A stretch of DNA of 64,000 bases, taken from positions 930,001 to 994,000 of the forward strand of contig OY760934.1 of the NCBI GenBank assembly GCA_963664245.1, in the 5' to 3' direction. Positions 8,541 through 17,234 of the stretch are shown here, piece by piece. The stretch is from GCA-2711565 sp963664245. GTDB taxonomy: Bacteria; Bacteroidota; Bacteroidia; Bacteroidales; GCA-2711565. The position numbers and the translations under genes were made by a program. The notes beneath the pieces are model-generated. The model did no database searches and was not told the DNA's origin. It was given only the letters and a program-made list of their open reading frames with translations. Every line of letters begins with the position of its first letter. Positions within the stretch are counted from its first letter, which is position 1.

Positions 8541-8576
8541 TTGTAAACGATGTATCTATAACTTTGTAAACGATGT
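8541..8576 (+). repeat. pair of 13-bp direct repeats
   Basis: TTGTAAACGATGT at 8541-8553 and again at 8564-8576, 23 bp start to start (about two helical turns). This iteron-like spacing suggests protein binding on one face of the helix. Confidence 0.6.
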
Positions 8577-8581
8577 TTATA

Positions 8582-8790
8582 TAACGTACCAGCTTGTGGC
8601 TAACGGTGAGTATAAGAAACGTAAGTGATTTCGAAGCTCTTACTTGTCAATTTGCACCGAGCCAAATTTGTGTTCTGACACAAATTTAAAACATTAAACA
8701 AACCCGTCAAATCGCAGATTTGGCGGAGCTGATTAAATGTGCAAACGTTCCGTAAATCACTGAGCCACTTATGTTTTTTATACAGCTGGT
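8582..8790. repeat. long attC-like imperfect palindrome
   Basis: The block opens TAACGTACCAGC...GTGGCT (8582-8601) and closes AGCCAC...GCTGGT (8763-8790). The two arm segments ACCAGC and GTGGCT are both matched in inverse order at the far end, so the ~200-nt single strand can fold back on itself. It stops exactly at the end of the SUKH gene. It resembles, in form only, integron attC recombination sites and the TAACG-type repeats seen around gene cassettes in Bacteroidota. Confidence 0.5.
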
Positions 8791-8791
8791 T

Positions 8792-9517
8792 TTATTTTCC
8801 GAATAGTCTTCCAAAGAAACCTTTCTTCTTTTTTTTAATCACCCAAATCAAGTCTTTTGGATGTCTTTCTGTCAAGTTATTAGAGCCAAATTTACCCCAA
8901 GCAAAACCATCTTTATCTTTAGAATTTCTTAAATCAGCAATTATCCAGTCGTCTCCATCGAAATCGCTTAAAAAATCCGAATACTCTTTATTCTCTCCAA
9001 TAAATTCAGCTTTTTCAATCAGTTTTCCGCCATTTTTCCAAATCTCGAAAACCGTATTATCATGAATCTCGTTTAAATAATTTTCTGATGGTGATTCATA
9101 AAATTCAGTCAAGCTTTTTAAGAATCCATTTAAATCATCTGAGTATTTTACCAAAACTGCAGGGTCATGGCAAGCATAATAAACATGACCTAATGAACCA
9201 TCAGTCATTATGTCAAGTATCCAAAAGTTTCCAAATCCATCGTGTCCGAGCGTTATTGAATTCGGTGACAATTCAAGAAATCCAAATTGTCCAATTGAAG
9301 AAAAATCAACCTGCTCTAATCCATAACCTTCCCATCCACGAGTTTCTTTGAGAATCTCTTTAATATCTGAGTCAATCGTATTATTCGGAAAAGATTGAGA
9401 CAGTTCCTCAATTTCAGAATCTGTTAGTCCATCTTGAAAATCAAGCGTGTAATCCTCGCCATCTTCGTCAGTAAATGTCGATTCCTTTAGTTTTTTTATA
9501 ATCTCAATATTCTTCAT
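8792..9517 (-). CDS. SMI1/KNR4 (SUKH) family protein, probable immunity protein
   Basis: 241 aa, acidic and cytoplasmic. The SUKH fold is suggested by the early LTDSEIEELSQSFPN segment (about 30-44), the conserved RGWEGYGLEQ, ITLGHDGFGNFWILDI and VYYACHDPAVLVKYSDDL blocks, in that order. SUKH proteins are immunity partners of polymorphic nuclease toxins, and here no toxin gene is adjacent, so it would be an orphan immunity gene. A C-terminal extension (to ...KKKKKGFFGRLFGK) is basic. It lies as a single-gene cassette between two palindromic repeat blocks. Confidence 0.85.
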   Translation of the reverse strand: MKNIEIIKKLKESTFTDEDGEDYTLDFQDGLTDSEIEELSQSFPNNTIDSDIKEILKETRGWEGYGLEQVDFSSIGQFGFLELSPNSITLGHDGFGNFWILDIMTDGSLGHVYYACHDPAVLVKYSDDLNGFLKSLTEFYESPSENYLNEIHDNTVFEIWKNGGKLIEKAEFIGENKEYSDFLSDFDGDDWIIADLRNSKDKDGFAWGKFGSNNLTERHPKDLIWVIKKKKKGFFGRLFGK

Positions 9518-9562
9518 GTCTGTTATTGTTATGTAGGATGTTTCTTAAACTTGCTGGCAATG

Positions 9563-9678
9563 GACAAGTATATGCAAAGTGGGCGATTGCGGGCTTCAAA
9601 CTTATCAAACCGTTACGATTTTGAAGCGGGCTACAACCCTTGAATTTACTACAATTCCGCCCATTTTGTATATATAGT
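9563..9678. repeat. dispersed palindromic repeat, copy 1
   Basis: This starts GACAAGTATATGCAAAGTGG and continues GGGCGATTGCGGGCTT. It is nearly identical to 26064-26182 over the first ~75 nt. The ends pair with each other (GTATATGCAAAGTGGGCG against CGCCCATTTTGTATATA). It is interrupted at 9679 by the IS1182 element; the sequence resumes at 11377 as GTGTTAGCTGCTGG. Confidence 0.75.
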
Positions 9679-11376
9679 GTGTCTGTTGCACAAAGGCATT
9701 AAAATAAATAAATTGCAATTTGGTTAATACTTTTTTTCATCCCTAATAATTCAGGTTTTGATTACTTTATGCATTTAATTTCAATAAAAAAGGCTTGAAT
9801 AGCATTATATGAAGCGAAAAAACCAGCAATTTGCTCATATATATAGGCCATTTGAGCCTTTACCTTGGTCTCGTACTTATTGACATTATATTTTAGTAAT
9901 TTCTTCAAGTTATAAGCACAGGCAGCCATGTGAACCACTTTATTGGCTTGGGCAATACCCAAAGTATTGATTTTTCGTAATCCCAGGTATTGAGTAAGGT
10001 TTCCCCAAGCTGGTTCTACTGTTGATTGCCGTTTACCCTTCATTTTTCTGCCCCATTTACTATTTACCCTCTCATTATTCCGTATGTATTCATCCAAATA
10101 GGCTGTTATTGCGATCTTTTTTTCATGAGACTTTCCGATACATACACTTCTGCTGGGGCAATCTTTACAATCGCTTCGCCGGGTATAGTAATGGTTTTGT
10201 AAAGAGTCATTGCTATGCTTTTGCTTTTTAAATATTACCCTTTTGCCTTGTGGGCATAACCAATAGTTTTGTTCCTTTATAAAAGTAAAACCCTCTGGGC
10301 CACCTTTAAACGTTCCATGTTTTGGAATGTAACTAAGTATATGTTCTTGTTCCAGAAACTGATAATTATCTCCGCTACTATAACCAGCATCAGCTAGAAT
10401 ATTAGTCCATAACAGCCCTAATCTCCATAAACGCTTATGGGTTCTCTTAACGATATCTTGTAAGTTCTTGCTGTCCACTCTATCGGCATGATAAGCCTGT
10501 ACATCACTTATTACATTGAAGGCCGTATCTACGGTAATGTTCCCGTGATAGTTTAGCTTACGGGATTTTCCCGGCTTTACACTAATGCGAGCATCAGGAT
10601 CGGTAGGACTATAATGGGTTTTGTTACTGGTGTATTTAGAACGCTTAGAATTAGCCCCTTGCCGCGTGTTTTGGGTTGTTTTCCATTTTTTCTGCCGTGC
10701 TGCTATTTCATTAAGTTCATCTTTATTTGCAGAAACCTGTCTTTGTGCCAGGTTTGCTTTATTCTTTTTTGCTTTTCGTATTGGTTGTTGGTCTCCATTG
10801 GAGATAGCCCTTATTCTGGTTAAATATTCTTCCAGCTCTTCTTCTGGTACTTTTAGCTCTAAGCTATCCATACTTGCATTGGCTTTAATAGGAGCAGAAT
10901 CGGTTGCTTGGGTATGCCCACTCACAAGCCCACTATCAACACATAAAGCAAATATCTTTGTAAAAACAGTTTCAAAGACACCCTCTGGAAATAACTGGCG
11001 AGTACGGCTAACAGTACTATGCCACGGTAAGGGTTCATCTATATTATATCCAAGAAAATACAAAATATCTAAACGCATGGAGCAATGTGCTATCAACTTA
11101 CGATCACTTACAATATTTTCTAAATAGCCAACAATGCATAATTTAAAAAAGACACGCGGGTCTATACTTTTTTGTCCACAACCACCATAATATGGCGCAG
11201 TTTGTTTGAGGAGAAAATCCAAATTCAGGATCGACTTTAACCTACGGTAAAAGTTCTGCTCTGGCACAACCTGGCTTAGTTGGAAACTGACAAATAGTTT
11301 TTCTTGGTATTCTTTATTCCCTTGCATGACGTAAGTTAATAATATTTTGCCTATTTCTTTGTTGTGCAACAGTTAC
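9679..11376 (-). mobile_element. IS1182-family insertion sequence with target duplication
   Basis: Terminal repeats GTGTCTGTTGCACAA (from 9679) and, on the other strand, GTAACTGTTGCACAA (from 11376) bracket one transposase gene. TAGT occurs directly outside both ends (9675-9678 and 11377-11380), a likely 4-bp target duplication. The insertion splits a palindromic repeat. Confidence 0.85.
9762..11327 (-). CDS. IS1182-family transposase
   Basis: 521 aa from the ATG at 11327 (MQGNKEYQEKLF), the usual family start; a TTG inside the terminal repeat would add 14 residues. It has an N-terminal DUF772-type region (VPEQNFYRRLKSILNLDFL, then DPRVFFKLCIVGYLENI), the first catalytic Asp in ATDSAPIKANAS, the second in ILADAGYSSGDNY, and the Cys cluster DCKDCPSRSVCIGK. 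The catalytic Glu falls in KGKRQSTVEPAWGNL. The frame is intact. Confidence 0.93.
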   Translation of the reverse strand: MQGNKEYQEKLFVSFQLSQVVPEQNFYRRLKSILNLDFLLKQTAPYYGGCGQKSIDPRVFFKLCIVGYLENIVSDRKLIAHCSMRLDILYFLGYNIDEPLPWHSTVSRTRQLFPEGVFETVFTKIFALCVDSGLVSGHTQATDSAPIKANASMDSLELKVPEEELEEYLTRIRAISNGDQQPIRKAKKNKANLAQRQVSANKDELNEIAARQKKWKTTQNTRQGANSKRSKYTSNKTHYSPTDPDARISVKPGKSRKLNYHGNITVDTAFNVISDVQAYHADRVDSKNLQDIVKRTHKRLWRLGLLWTNILADAGYSSGDNYQFLEQEHILSYIPKHGTFKGGPEGFTFIKEQNYWLCPQGKRVIFKKQKHSNDSLQNHYYTRRSDCKDCPSRSVCIGKSHEKKIAITAYLDEYIRNNERVNSKWGRKMKGKRQSTVEPAWGNLTQYLGLRKINTLGIAQANKVVHMAACAYNLKKLLKYNVNKYETKVKAQMAYIYEQIAGFFASYNAIQAFFIEIKCIK

Positions 11377-11595
11377 TAGTGTTAGCTGCTGGTGTTCATT
11401 CATTATCAGCTAATTATCAGTCTTTTACAATCATTAATCCGCCAAATCGAAGCACTGCTGTTCCTGAAAAAATTAGTTTTTTAGGGTTGGGAAAGAGCGG
11501 TGGCAGATAGACAAGCTCTTCCCGCAAAATTTGGTTTGCCGTGTTGGGCTTTGCGCGTTTTGTGGGATGTGCTTGGCTGTGTGGGCTGAATACTT
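11377..11595. other. gap after the IS1182 element, no gene seen
   Basis: This holds the second half of the interrupted repeat and a GC-richer block (about 11490-11580) resembling the filler of cassette-type repeats. No coding frame is supported. Confidence 0.5.
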
Positions 11596-12270
11596 TTAAC
11601 CTCTTAAATTTATGTCATTTAAAACTTGTATATTCATAACAAGTATATTTTTCCCTTCAAGTTTTATAAATCCATCTTTTTCGAACTCTTTTAAAAATTT
11701 CACCGTACTTTCAACTGTAATTGATGCAAAATCAGCAATATTCTGACGAGTTAAAAATTGAAAAACATTATCATCTTTAAATTCGTCAGAAGTTAAATAT
11801 AAAATTGCAGAAGCAAGTTTTCCCCGCATCTGTTTATAAGATAAATTATTAATAATATCAATATACCTGCTTTCATCCATATTATTTTTTGAAGTAATTT
11901 GCATTGCAAAATCAGCATTTCTCAACAGGACTTGTTTCAAAGCCTCTTTTTCTATCATACAAAAAGTGGAATCGCTAAGTGAAATTGCAGAATATTTATA
12001 GGTCTTTTTATTGAATACTGCTGAAAAAGCTAAGTAATCACCTTGCCGGGCTAATCGGATATTAATTTGCTTATTTTCTCCAACTTGTAAATATACCAAT
12101 GCTAAACCCCTATTAACAAATAAAACATGAGGAGCAAAAGCACCCTGTTTAAAAATCATTTCCCCCTTTAAATAAGATACTTGTGTTTTCTTTTCATTTA
12201 AAAAATCAATGTCTTTTTTAGGCAAATTATTAAAGCAACCTGATATCTGTTCAATATTCTTAATATCCAT
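11596..12270 (-). CDS. Crp/Fnr-family transcriptional regulator
   Basis: 224 aa. An N-terminal cyclic-nucleotide-binding-like beta roll (about 20-130: KGEMIFKQGAFAPHVLFVNRGLALVY, RLARQGDYLAFSAVF) leads to a C-terminal Crp-type HTH (FLTRQNIADFASITVESTVKFLKEFEKDGFIKLEG). It has only two cysteines (C12 and one near 108), so it lacks the four-Cys Fe-S ligand set of oxygen-sensing FNR. The phosphate-binding RxS of true CRP is also absent. It diverges from the 19-gene redox operon, and both promoters carry TAATTTTG -7 boxes, which makes it the obvious candidate regulator of that operon. The effector is unknown. Confidence 0.9.
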   Translation of the reverse strand: MDIKNIEQISGCFNNLPKKDIDFLNEKKTQVSYLKGEMIFKQGAFAPHVLFVNRGLALVYLQVGENKQINIRLARQGDYLAFSAVFNKKTYKYSAISLSDSTFCMIEKEALKQVLLRNADFAMQITSKNNMDESRYIDIINNLSYKQMRGKLASAILYLTSDEFKDDNVFQFLTRQNIADFASITVESTVKFLKEFEKDGFIKLEGKNILVMNIQVLNDINLRG

Positions 12271-12303
12271 GTTTTATTAAAAGATTGTCAAAAAAATGTA
12301 ATG

Positions 12304-12311
12304 CAAAATTA
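12304..12311 (-). promoter_or_regulatory. Bacteroidota-type -7 box of the Crp/Fnr gene
   Basis: TAATTTTG on the minus strand fits the TAnnTTTG consensus and predicts a transcript start some 25-30 nt before the ATG at 12270. Just upstream, ACATT-GA-AATGT (12332-12343) is a small perfect palindrome at about the -33 position, a possible binding site. Confidence 0.5.
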
Positions 12312-12482
12312 CTAACTGTTTTTTATTTGGAACATTGAAATGTGAAAAATTTAAATATTTTAGTAAATGCCAGCATAATAAATTGGAAAAATTATTATTT
12401 GATAAAAAATCCCTTATTAAATTTCAATTTAATAGCAGAAATACTCCAACCATTATTATTCAACTAATTAATTATACATGCA

Positions 12483-12490
12483 TAATTTTG
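12483..12490 (+). promoter_or_regulatory. Bacteroidota-type -7 box of the redox operon
   Basis: TAATTTTG fits TAnnTTTG and lies 23 bp before the first ATG of the operon (12513). It overlaps a 14-bp near-palindrome TTATACATGCATAA (12472-12485, one mismatched pair), a plausible operator for the divergent regulator. No other promoter-like gap occurs in the next 12.9 kb. Confidence 0.5.
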
Positions 12491-12512
12491 TATTGGTAAT
12501 TAATAAAAAAGT

Positions 12513-12863
12513 ATGAATAAGATTGCAATACCCATAAAAAAAGGCATGTTAAGTGAGTGTTTTGAACAATGCAACCACTTTGAAATATTTAGCATACATG
12601 AAGAGCATGTGAAAAGTAATACAATCGAAGTGCCTCATGTTAAGGAGGAATCAGAAATACCCAGATGGCTTAAAAGCTTAGATATAACAGATGTAATCTC
12701 ATATAAAATTGACAAGCAAATAATTAACACATTCCAAGCACTCAAAATAAATTTATTTATTGGAATTAAAAGAACTAATCCGCATGAAATCATCAAAAAT
12801 TTTATTGAAGGTAAACTTTATTCAGATGATGCGATAATTTCGGAGATAACAAAAGAATTATGA
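12513..12863 (+). CDS. NifX/NifB-like (dinitrogenase Fe-Mo cofactor family) protein
   Basis: 116 aa, first gene of the operon. It starts IAIPIKKGMLSECFEQCNHFEIF, the typical opening of the PF02579 domain (in family members often S-x-x-F-G-x-x-x-x-F), and continues with an alpha/beta ribonuclease-H-like pattern (LKSLDITDVISYKID, FQALKINLFIGIKRTNP). These small proteins bind Fe-S or molybdenum-iron cofactor precursors in nitrogenase loci, but many in anaerobes have no nitrogenase, as here. The 4-bp overlap with the next gene indicates coupling. The exact ligand is unknown. Confidence 0.8.
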   Translation: MNKIAIPIKKGMLSECFEQCNHFEIFSIHEEHVKSNTIEVPHVKEESEIPRWLKSLDITDVISYKIDKQIINTFQALKINLFIGIKRTNPHEIIKNFIEGKLYSDDAIISEITKEL

Positions 12864-14563
12864 TTGATAAAAAAAACAAAATCACGGGAGCAGAGGCCAT
12901 GCTTTTATCTTTGTTAAAAGAGCAGGTAGATACAATATTTGGCTATCCGGGCGGAGCTATAATGCCTATTTCTGATAAGCTTTTTGATAAGCACCATGAG
13001 TTGACACATGTTTTAGTACGACATGAACAAGGGGCTGCCCATGCTGCTCAGGCTTATGCACAGGTTACAGGGAAACCGGGTGTTTGCTTTGCAACTTCCG
13101 GACCCGGTGCAACAAATCTAATTACCGGAATAGCCAATGCCAATCTCGACTCAATACCTGTTGTTTTCATAACAGCCCAAGTACCGTCTGTACTATTGGG
13201 AACAGATGCTTTTCAGGAAACAGACATGGTTAGTTTATCAATGCCAGTTACCAAATGGAACTATCAGGTAACAAGTGCTAATGAAATCCCTGATGCCATT
13301 GCCAAAGCATTCTTTTTTGCAACAAGTGGAAGACCCGGGCCGGTACTTATTGATATTACTAAAGATGCACAAAATGAATTGTTCGACTATAATTATAAAA
13401 AGATTAAATCAATAAGGTCATATACACCTACCCCTGAATTAAAAACACAAGACATTAAAGATGCCATTGCATTAATCAGGTCATCGAAAAAGCCTTTGCT
13501 ATTGGCAGGACATGGTATTTTGCTGGCAAAGGCGACAAATGAGTTAAATAAGCTAATTGTAAAAACACAAATTCCAACTGCGGTAACATTACTCGGAAAG
13601 TCAGCTATATTGGAAGATAATGCTGCTTATGTAGGTATGTTAGGTATGCATGGCAATTATGCACCCAATATATTAACCAACCAAGCTGATTTGATAATAG
13701 CTGTTGGTATGCGGTTCGATGACCGGGTAACTGGAGATTTATCTCGCTATGCAAAACAAGCAAGAATAATTCATGTTGACATTGATAAAGCCGAATTAAA
13801 CAAAAACGTAAAAGTCGATTTACCGGTTCATGCCGATGTGAAAGAGTTTTTACGAGCAATAGCTCCTTCGCTAAATTACCAAACAGACGAAAGTTGGCGA
13901 AAAGAATTTCAAAGATTAGAGGTTATAGAAAATAACAAAGTAATATCGAAAGAATGCTTTCCTATTAATGGTAAAATACGAGCTGGCGAGGTAATAAAAC
14001 TATTGTCGAACAAAACACAACGTAGTGCCATTGTTGTAACCGATGTTGGACAAAACCAAATGATGGGGGCACGTTATTACCATTTTAAAGACCCAAATAC
14101 ACTCATAACGTCAGGTGGTTTAGGTACAATGGGATTTGGTCTTCCGGCAGCAATGGGTGCGCAAGTAGGACAACCCGAGAAAACGGTGGTTTTATTTACA
14201 GGTGATGGTGGTTTTCAAATGACTTCACAAGAACTTGGAACCATATTTCAATACAACCTGCCTGTAAAAATTGTCATTTTCAATAATAATTTTTTAGGAA
14301 TGGTTAGGCAATGGCAACAGTTGTTTAACGAAAAAAGGTATGCAGAAACCAATATGCCAACCCCTGATTTCCCTGCATTGGCAAAAGCCTATGGAATTGA
14401 AGGTCGCATGGTAAGAGAGAGGGATAAATTAAGTGAAGCCCTTGATAAGATGTTGTTGCATGATGGCCCTTATTTGTTAGAAGTGAAAATTGAAAAAGAA
14501 GCCAATGTTTTCCCAATGATTTATCCGGGCAAGGCTGTTGATGAAATTGCTTTAGAAAAATAA
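12860..14563 (+). CDS. ilvB: acetolactate synthase, large (catalytic) subunit
   Basis: 567 aa thiamine-diphosphate enzyme joining two pyruvates (or pyruvate and 2-ketobutyrate) in branched-chain amino acid synthesis. The N-terminal TPP-PYR domain has GYPGGAIMP and the activating Glu in RHEQGAAHAAQ; the middle FAD-binding domain has GMLGMHGNYAPN and MRFDDRVTGD; the C-terminal domain has the TPP/Mg motif GDGGFQM...NNNFLGMVRQWQ. It is full length and is followed 11 bp later by the regulatory subunit, so it is a true AHAS and not a catabolic homologue. It is unusual to find it inside a redox/metal operon with no other ilv or leu gene. Confidence 0.95.
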   Translation: MIDKKNKITGAEAMLLSLLKEQVDTIFGYPGGAIMPISDKLFDKHHELTHVLVRHEQGAAHAAQAYAQVTGKPGVCFATSGPGATNLITGIANANLDSIPVVFITAQVPSVLLGTDAFQETDMVSLSMPVTKWNYQVTSANEIPDAIAKAFFFATSGRPGPVLIDITKDAQNELFDYNYKKIKSIRSYTPTPELKTQDIKDAIALIRSSKKPLLLAGHGILLAKATNELNKLIVKTQIPTAVTLLGKSAILEDNAAYVGMLGMHGNYAPNILTNQADLIIAVGMRFDDRVTGDLSRYAKQARIIHVDIDKAELNKNVKVDLPVHADVKEFLRAIAPSLNYQTDESWRKEFQRLEVIENNKVISKECFPINGKIRAGEVIKLLSNKTQRSAIVVTDVGQNQMMGARYYHFKDPNTLITSGGLGTMGFGLPAAMGAQVGQPEKTVVLFTGDGGFQMTSQELGTIFQYNLPVKIVIFNNNFLGMVRQWQQLFNEKRYAETNMPTPDFPALAKAYGIEGRMVRERDKLSEALDKMLLHDGPYLLEVKIEKEANVFPMIYPGKAVDEIALEK

Positions 14564-14574
14564 AAATAACAACT

Positions 14575-15114
14575 ATGGAGAAAGAATTATATACGATAAC
14601 AGCCTTTTCCGAAAACCATATTGGTTTGTTAAATCGGATTACAATAGTTTTCACACGCAGGCATTTGAACATTGAAAGCCTTACCGTTTCATCAACCGAG
14701 ATAAAAGGGATTCACCGGTTTACTATTGTTGTGGAAGCCAATCTTGATTTGGTTGAAAAAGTAACTGCCCAAATTGAAAAGCTCCCCGAAGTGTTAAGGG
14801 CCGACTGGTATGTTAACGATGATATTGTTTATCGTGAAATAGCTTTATACAAAATACCAATAAACTCTGCTATTGACAGAAACATTGAACAGGTTCTCAG
14901 GGAATATAATGCCAGAATGGTCGATATTCAACATGATTTTATAATCATTGAGAAAACCGGACATGTTGAAGATACTGAGAAACTTTACAATATATTAAAA
15001 CCCTACAAAATATTGCAGTTTGTTCGTTCCGGACGGGTTTCAATTTCAAAGCAAAAGAAAGAACTGGCAAGCTATCTTAATGAATTGCCTATTAATGAAT
15101 ATGTAAAAGAATAA
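14575..15114 (+). CDS. ilvN: acetolactate synthase, small (regulatory) subunit
   Basis: 179 aa. An N-terminal ACT domain (ITAFSENHIGLLNRITIVFTRRHLNIESLTVS) is followed by the ALS_ss_C domain (IQHDFIIIEKTGHVEDTEKLYNIL). It binds the large subunit and confers valine feedback. It is directly downstream of ilvB, with the next gene 4 bp after its stop. The length is normal for the Bacteroidota long form. Confidence 0.92.
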   Translation: MEKELYTITAFSENHIGLLNRITIVFTRRHLNIESLTVSSTEIKGIHRFTIVVEANLDLVEKVTAQIEKLPEVLRADWYVNDDIVYREIALYKIPINSAIDRNIEQVLREYNARMVDIQHDFIIIEKTGHVEDTEKLYNILKPYKILQFVRSGRVSISKQKKELASYLNELPINEYVKE

Positions 15115-15118
15115 TCGA

Positions 15119-16492
15119 ATGAATCAAAAATACGACATAGTAGTTATTGGAGGTGGCCCGGCAGGAATAACCCTTGCAAAACGTTTGGGAAACAAGCTGA
15201 AAATGGCTGTTATCAGACCGGAAGATTACAGTATGGTTTATTGTGCCATGCCTTATGTAATCGAAAACCTGATTGATAAACAGAAGTGTTTTAAAAAAGA
15301 TGATTTGGTTACTGGCGCAGGTGCAGAGTTAATCCGTGATGAAGTAACAATGATTGATTTCAAAGTAAAGAGCCTTGACTTAAAACAAGGAATAAAGCTG
15401 CATTACGATAAGATAGTTATTGCTTCCGGTGCAACCCCGTTTATTCCAAACATTGAAGGAGTAGAATTAGAAGGTGTTATGGGCTTTAAAACCCAGAAAG
15501 ATTTGGATAAGATTAGTTCGTTTGTCGAAAACGGATTAAAGAAAGCAGTAATCGTTGGAGCTGGTGCAATAGGAATTGAACTGGCGCAAGCGTTGAAGCA
15601 TAAAGGTCTTGATGTATCATTGATTGACATGGCTTCACAAGTTTTACCTAACCTTGTTGGTAATGAATTTGCACAAAAAGCATCCGAAGAACTCATTAAA
15701 AAAGACATTCATCTTATTCTAAATTCAAAAGTAGAAAAACTTATTGGTAAAGAATATGTTGAAGAAGTACATCTCAATAGTGGCGAAATTATTTATCTCG
15801 ATGAATTTGCACCTTGTACAGGTAAGGATAATACAACTATTAAAGGGCTTGTTGTTTTTGCAACAGGTGTTGTGCCCGATTTAAAATTTGTGCCTAAAAA
15901 TACAATAGAAACCGGCAAGCAGGGAATCATTGTAAATGAACGTATGGAAACAAGCTTGCCCGAAGTGTATGCGGTTGGCGACTGCGTTCAGTACAATAGT
16001 TTAATAACAGGTAAAACACTAGGGGGTAAACTTGCAACCAATGCTGTTCCAATGGCACGAATCCTGGCCGAAAACTTAGCCGGTAAAAAAGCCAAATACA
16101 AAGGTTTTGTAAATGGAGCTGCAACTAAGGTATACGATAACTATGTTGGAGGTACCGGACTTACTGCCAAAGCAGCAGAAAATGAAGGTTTCGAGGTGGT
16201 AATTGGTTATAGTCAGCTTACAACTCAATTCCCGATAATGCCGGGCAAAAAAGAATTACGCTTAAAACTGGTAGCCAATAAAAAAACTTCTAAAATAATA
16301 GGAGGTCAGGTTTATAGTGGAGAGCCGGTAGCTATGTTGATTGACTTAATTTCATTTGCAATCCAAAAAGAATCAACGGTTTATGATTTGTTGGATTTAA
16401 GTTATTCGGCACAGCCATATCAATCATTCTTTCCGGCAGGAAATATAGTGGTTATGGCAGCCGAGCATATTATTAATCAGATAAATAATTGA
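15119..16492 (+). CDS. CoA-disulfide reductase/NADH oxidase-like flavoprotein
   Basis: 457 aa two-dinucleotide-binding flavoenzyme. The FAD motif is VVIGGGPAGITLAKRLG (about 9-25), the active-site Cys is C42 in YCAMPYVIE, where CoADR/Npx enzymes have their redox Cys, the NAD motif is AVIVGAGAIGIELAQAL (about 144), and the second FAD motif is EVYAVGDCVQY. The C-terminal dimerisation domain ends YSAQPYQSFFPAGN. Such enzymes reduce CoA disulfide, polysulfide or oxygen with NAD(P)H. There is no rhodanese domain, so persulfide reductase is less likely. It begins 4 bp after ilvN. Confidence 0.85.
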   Translation: MNQKYDIVVIGGGPAGITLAKRLGNKLKMAVIRPEDYSMVYCAMPYVIENLIDKQKCFKKDDLVTGAGAELIRDEVTMIDFKVKSLDLKQGIKLHYDKIVIASGATPFIPNIEGVELEGVMGFKTQKDLDKISSFVENGLKKAVIVGAGAIGIELAQALKHKGLDVSLIDMASQVLPNLVGNEFAQKASEELIKKDIHLILNSKVEKLIGKEYVEEVHLNSGEIIYLDEFAPCTGKDNTTIKGLVVFATGVVPDLKFVPKNTIETGKQGIIVNERMETSLPEVYAVGDCVQYNSLITGKTLGGKLATNAVPMARILAENLAGKKAKYKGFVNGAATKVYDNYVGGTGLTAKAAENEGFEVVIGYSQLTTQFPIMPGKKELRLKLVANKKTSKIIGGQVYSGEPVAMLIDLISFAIQKESTVYDLLDLSYSAQPYQSFFPAGNIVVMAAEHIINQINN

Positions 16493-16493
16493 C

Positions 16494-17234
16494 ATGGTAT
16501 TATTCTACATTCTTTTAGCCCTTTTGCTTGGTAGTATCGGAAGCGTTGGAATAGCATCTATATTGTTGCTGTTACCAGACAAACAGCTGTCTAAGTTGTC
16601 TGAATTACTGGTATCATTGGCAGGGGGAACATTGCTTGGGGCTGCCTTTTTAGGCATGTTGCCTAAAGCTGTATCAATGCTTGAACAAACATTAGTTTTT
16701 CAACTTGTTTTAGCTGGTATTTTCTTATTTTTTATTATTGAAAAGTTTATCCTGTGGAGATCCTGCCATAACAAAGATTGTAGCAGGCACCAAAATGCTT
16801 CAGCCCAACTGATTTTAATTGGCGATGCGTTTCATAATTTCATTGACGGGGTAATTATTGTTTCAGCATTTCATGGTTCAATTACATTTGGAATCGCTGT
16901 TAGTTTGTCTGTTTTCGCACATGAAATACCCCAGGAAATTGCCGATTTTGGTATACTGATTAAAAATGGTTTTTCACGGAAAAGGGCTGTATATTTTAAT
17001 ATGCTTTCGGGGGCAACAGCTTTGCTTGGCGGACTTTTGACTTTTTATATTCTTGATGTGGCGAAAAATTTAGTACCTTATATTTTGGCATTTTCAGCAT
17101 CAAGTTTTTTATATATAGCACTTGCCGATTTAGTACCCCAAATGCATAAAACAACTAATCCTGCAAAATCAATTATTCAGATTTTACTTATTATCCTGGG
17201 GGCTGGTATTATATTATTAATAAAAAGTATATGA
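16494..17234 (+). CDS. ZIP-family metal transporter
   Basis: 246 aa inner-membrane protein with seven to eight predicted spans. The metal-site motifs are in place: DAFHNFIDGVI in the fourth span and FAHEIPQEIADFGILI in the fifth. The loop contains a Cys/His-rich stretch (RSCHNKDCSRHQ) that may bind metal before transport. Substrates in this family are Zn, Fe and Mn. It starts one base after the flavoprotein stop. Confidence 0.9.
   Translation: MVLFYILLALLLGSIGSVGIASILLLLPDKQLSKLSELLVSLAGGTLLGAAFLGMLPKAVSMLEQTLVFQLVLAGIFLFFIIEKFILWRSCHNKDCSRHQNASAQLILIGDAFHNFIDGVIIVSAFHGSITFGIAVSLSVFAHEIPQEIADFGILIKNGFSRKRAVYFNMLSGATALLGGLLTFYILDVAKNLVPYILAFSASSFLYIALADLVPQMHKTTNPAKSIIQILLIILGAGIILLIKSI

Noticed and set aside
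10621..11127. Plus-strand frame of 168 codons over the IS1182 transposase
   Set aside because: Antisense to a confident transposase; composition is Leu/Cys/Phe-rich with no domain.
12471..12490. FNR box (TTGAT-N4-ATCAA) upstream of the redox operon
   Set aside because: No match to that consensus in the divergent region; only other small palindromes are present.
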